A stretch of 8,497 nucleotides of DNA from Gammaproteobacteria bacterium (GTDB taxonomy: Bacteria > Pseudomonadota > Gammaproteobacteria > Enterobacterales > Kangiellaceae): contig JABXIW010000193.1 of NCBI GenBank assembly GCA_013372875.1, positions 1-8,497 on the forward strand, written 5' to 3'. Both the position numbers and the translations under genes were made by a program. Position 1 is the first letter of the stretch. Every line of letters begins with the position of its first letter. Shown here one piece after another: positions 7,350-8,497 of the stretch. Under the pieces are notes generated by a model. The model had not been told where the DNA came from. It saw only the letters and a program-made list of their open reading frames with translations, and did not search any database.

Positions 7350-8411
7350 TTAAGCTGGAATTAATAAATTATAATCCAGATCCAAGACCAACTGAGGGTG
7401 AATATTTTTTTGATCTGCCAAATCAAATTTGGACTGATGCTGCATCTCTTGCCATTGCACGTTTTTAAAACCAAGCGTTCTTACTCTCAGCGCACCGACA
7501 CCCGCAGCAATAACCTTTTTTTCAACGATTTGCGAAGCAGCATAAATGGTATCACCTGCAAACGAGGGATTTAAATGACTACCCGCATTAATCGCCGACA
7601 GCCACTGGGCATTAGCCAAGCCATTGTGAGTAAGAGTTCTACAGAGGGAAATCACATGACCGCCATAAACAAGGCGCTGCCCATGACGGCTTGCATTCAT
7701 TTGATGCTGATTAAAGTGAACTTTGGCGTTATTTTGATAAAGATTAGTCGCCAAAGTATGCTGCGAGTCATCAATGGTAATACCATCAATATGGTCAATC
7801 CACTCCCCTAGCTCATAATCCGCTAAAAAATAATCTTCGCCACTAATTTGTGGATCATAATTTTGTGTCGCATAATTTTCTGGTATTGCCAAAGCTTCCA
7901 AATTAACCGTTGATTCCATATAAGGTTTAACTTCAAAACTATTAAGCATAGCCTCTTGGCGCTTATGCACCATCACCCAGCGCTTCCAGCTAAGCACTAA
8001 ATGACCATGCTGGTTAATGGCTTTTGAATGCACATAAACGATACCCGTCTTGCCATTGGAGTTTTCTTTTAAACCAATAACTTCGGAAATCACACTAAGA
8101 GTATCACCCGCATAAGTAGGCAACTCAAACTGTAATTCGGCATAGCCCAAATTAGCGACTGCATTTAAAGAAATATCATTGACGGTTTTTCCAAACGCAA
8201 TATGGAAAACCAAAAAATTATCGATAGGGGTTTGTTTGAAACCTAACCGACTCGCAAACTCATGATTGCAAAAAAGACTAAAGCGCGAGCCCGTTAAGGA
8301 CAAATAAATTGCAGCATCAGCGTCAGTAATAGTTCTTGGAGTAGCATGATAGATCTGCTCACCTAAAGAAAAGTCTTCAAAAAATCGTCCACGAGATGCT
8401 TTATTTAGCAT
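7350..8411 (-). CDS. MaoC-family double-hotdog hydratase, mesaconyl-CoA hydratase (beta-methylmalyl-CoA dehydratase)-like
   Basis: The 353-residue protein consists of two hotdog domains (about 8-150 and 192-350). It closely resembles, as I recall it, the beta-methylmalyl-CoA dehydratase of Rhodobacter sphaeroides (about 343-356 residues in the family). Shared stretches include FFEDFSLG (10-17), HATPRTIT (22-29), GSRFSL (41-46), FGKTVNDISLNAVANLGY (73-90), KTGIVYVHS (121-129), YGGHVISL (249-256), NPSFAGDTIY (281-290) and GALRVRT (306-312). Known members hydrate mesaconyl-C1-CoA reversibly to beta-methylmalyl-CoA, as in the ethylmalonyl-CoA pathway, the methylaspartate cycle and the 3-hydroxypropionate bicycle. 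The R-hydratase motif is degenerate in the first domain; Q226-N227 and H232 (QNNAKVHFN) in the second probably line the active site. The start matches the family N-terminus. The upstream gene ends 5 bases before it, suggesting translational coupling, and no strong Shine-Dalgarno sequence is seen. The exact substrate here is inferred, and itaconyl-CoA-type or other enoyl-CoA hydration remains possible. Confidence 0.85.
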   Translation of the reverse strand: MLNKASRGRFFEDFSLGEQIYHATPRTITDADAAIYLSLTGSRFSLFCNHEFASRLGFKQTPIDNFLVFHIAFGKTVNDISLNAVANLGYAELQFELPTYAGDTLSVISEVIGLKENSNGKTGIVYVHSKAINQHGHLVLSWKRWVMVHKRQEAMLNSFEVKPYMESTVNLEALAIPENYATQNYDPQISGEDYFLADYELGEWIDHIDGITIDDSQHTLATNLYQNNAKVHFNQHQMNASRHGQRLVYGGHVISLCRTLTHNGLANAQWLSAINAGSHLNPSFAGDTIYAASQIVEKKVIAAGVGALRVRTLGFKNVQWQEMQHQSKFDLADQKNIHPQLVLDLDYNLLIPA

Positions 8412-8416
8412 AATGA

Positions 8417-8497
8417 TTAAGAGCCTATCAGCTCATTTTGCCCCAAGTCTTTGACTCGATTATATAGACTTATGACCCTTTCTGCCCATTCTTTTAA
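8417..8497 (-). CDS. C-terminal 26 codons of an upstream gene (truncated by window edge)
   Basis: Reading the minus strand from the window edge, one frame stays open for 26 codons and stops with TAA at 8417-8419. Its start is LKEWAERVISLYNRV and its end is NELIGS. The reading is helix-like (amphipathic, with W, ERV, LY and RV) and looks like a genuine protein end rather than intergenic sequence. The stop codon lies 5 bases before the ATG of the hydratase gene, which supports a coupled operon. The fragment is too short to identify. A CitE/HpcH-type CoA-ester lyase would make sense beside a mesaconyl-CoA hydratase, and those proteins often end in a helix with a W-A-x-x-V/I-I pattern, but this is only a guess from context. 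Confidence 0.6.
   Translation of the reverse strand, partial: LKEWAERVISLYNRVKDLGQNELIGS

Noticed and set aside
7575..7811. Plus-strand open frame of 78 codons inside the hydratase gene.
   Set aside because: It is antisense to a strongly conserved enzyme domain and has no supporting signals; the hydratase reading explains the sequence.
1..8497. Mobile elements, attachment site at the tRNA, CRISPR repeats, riboswitches.
   Set aside because: No transposase or integrase sequence, no regularly spaced repeats and no recognisable riboswitch core were seen on either strand. Only the 5' end of the tRNA is present, while integration usually uses the 3' end.

Overview
The window looks like chromosomal DNA of a gammaproteobacterium, probably a marine or aquatic one with moderate G+C (about 40-45% by eye). 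The basis is the E. coli PykA-like pyruvate kinase, the tRNA-Ala 5' end that appears identical to the enterobacterial one as I recall it, and the general style of the RND pump genes. I cannot name a genus from the sequence. Coding density is high, and no mobile element, CRISPR array, phage gene or clear sign of recent transfer is visible.

Layout. (1) Positions 1-19 hold the 5' end of a tRNA-Ala gene on the minus strand, cut by the window edge, with a strong sigma-70-type promoter behind it. (2) The 289-base divergent intergenic region (20-308) carries that tRNA promoter and the promoter of the next operon. (3) Positions 309-4757 are a two-gene operon, on the plus strand, for an RND-type tripartite pump: a periplasmic adaptor and a 12-helix inner-membrane permease. 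It is closed by a clean intrinsic terminator at 4777-4802. No outer-membrane channel gene and no regulator gene lie in the window, so the pump presumably uses a TolC-like protein encoded elsewhere. (4) Positions 4912-6357 are pykA, pyruvate kinase of the type II class, with no recognisable Shine-Dalgarno sequence. (5) On the minus strand, converging on pykA, are an EamA/DMT-family transporter (6394-7299), a double-hotdog MaoC-family hydratase closely resembling mesaconyl-CoA hydratase (7350-8411), and the last 26 codons of another gene (8417-8497) that ends only 5 bases before the hydratase start.

How the genes work together. The adaptor and permease form one machine. The minus-strand genes look like one transcription unit (gaps of 5 and 50 bases, no terminator between them). 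It probably serves metabolism of a C5 branched dicarboxylyl-CoA, with the EamA protein as a possible but unproven metabolite exporter. pykA is an independent housekeeping gene of lower glycolysis. Its best terminator candidate on the plus strand lies inside the 3' end of the opposing EamA gene.

I do not see a convincing undescribed system. The points most worth a second look are the replaced TM10 lysine in the RND permease, the mesaconyl-CoA hydratase homologue with its tightly coupled unknown partner, and the terminator hairpin embedded in an antisense coding end.
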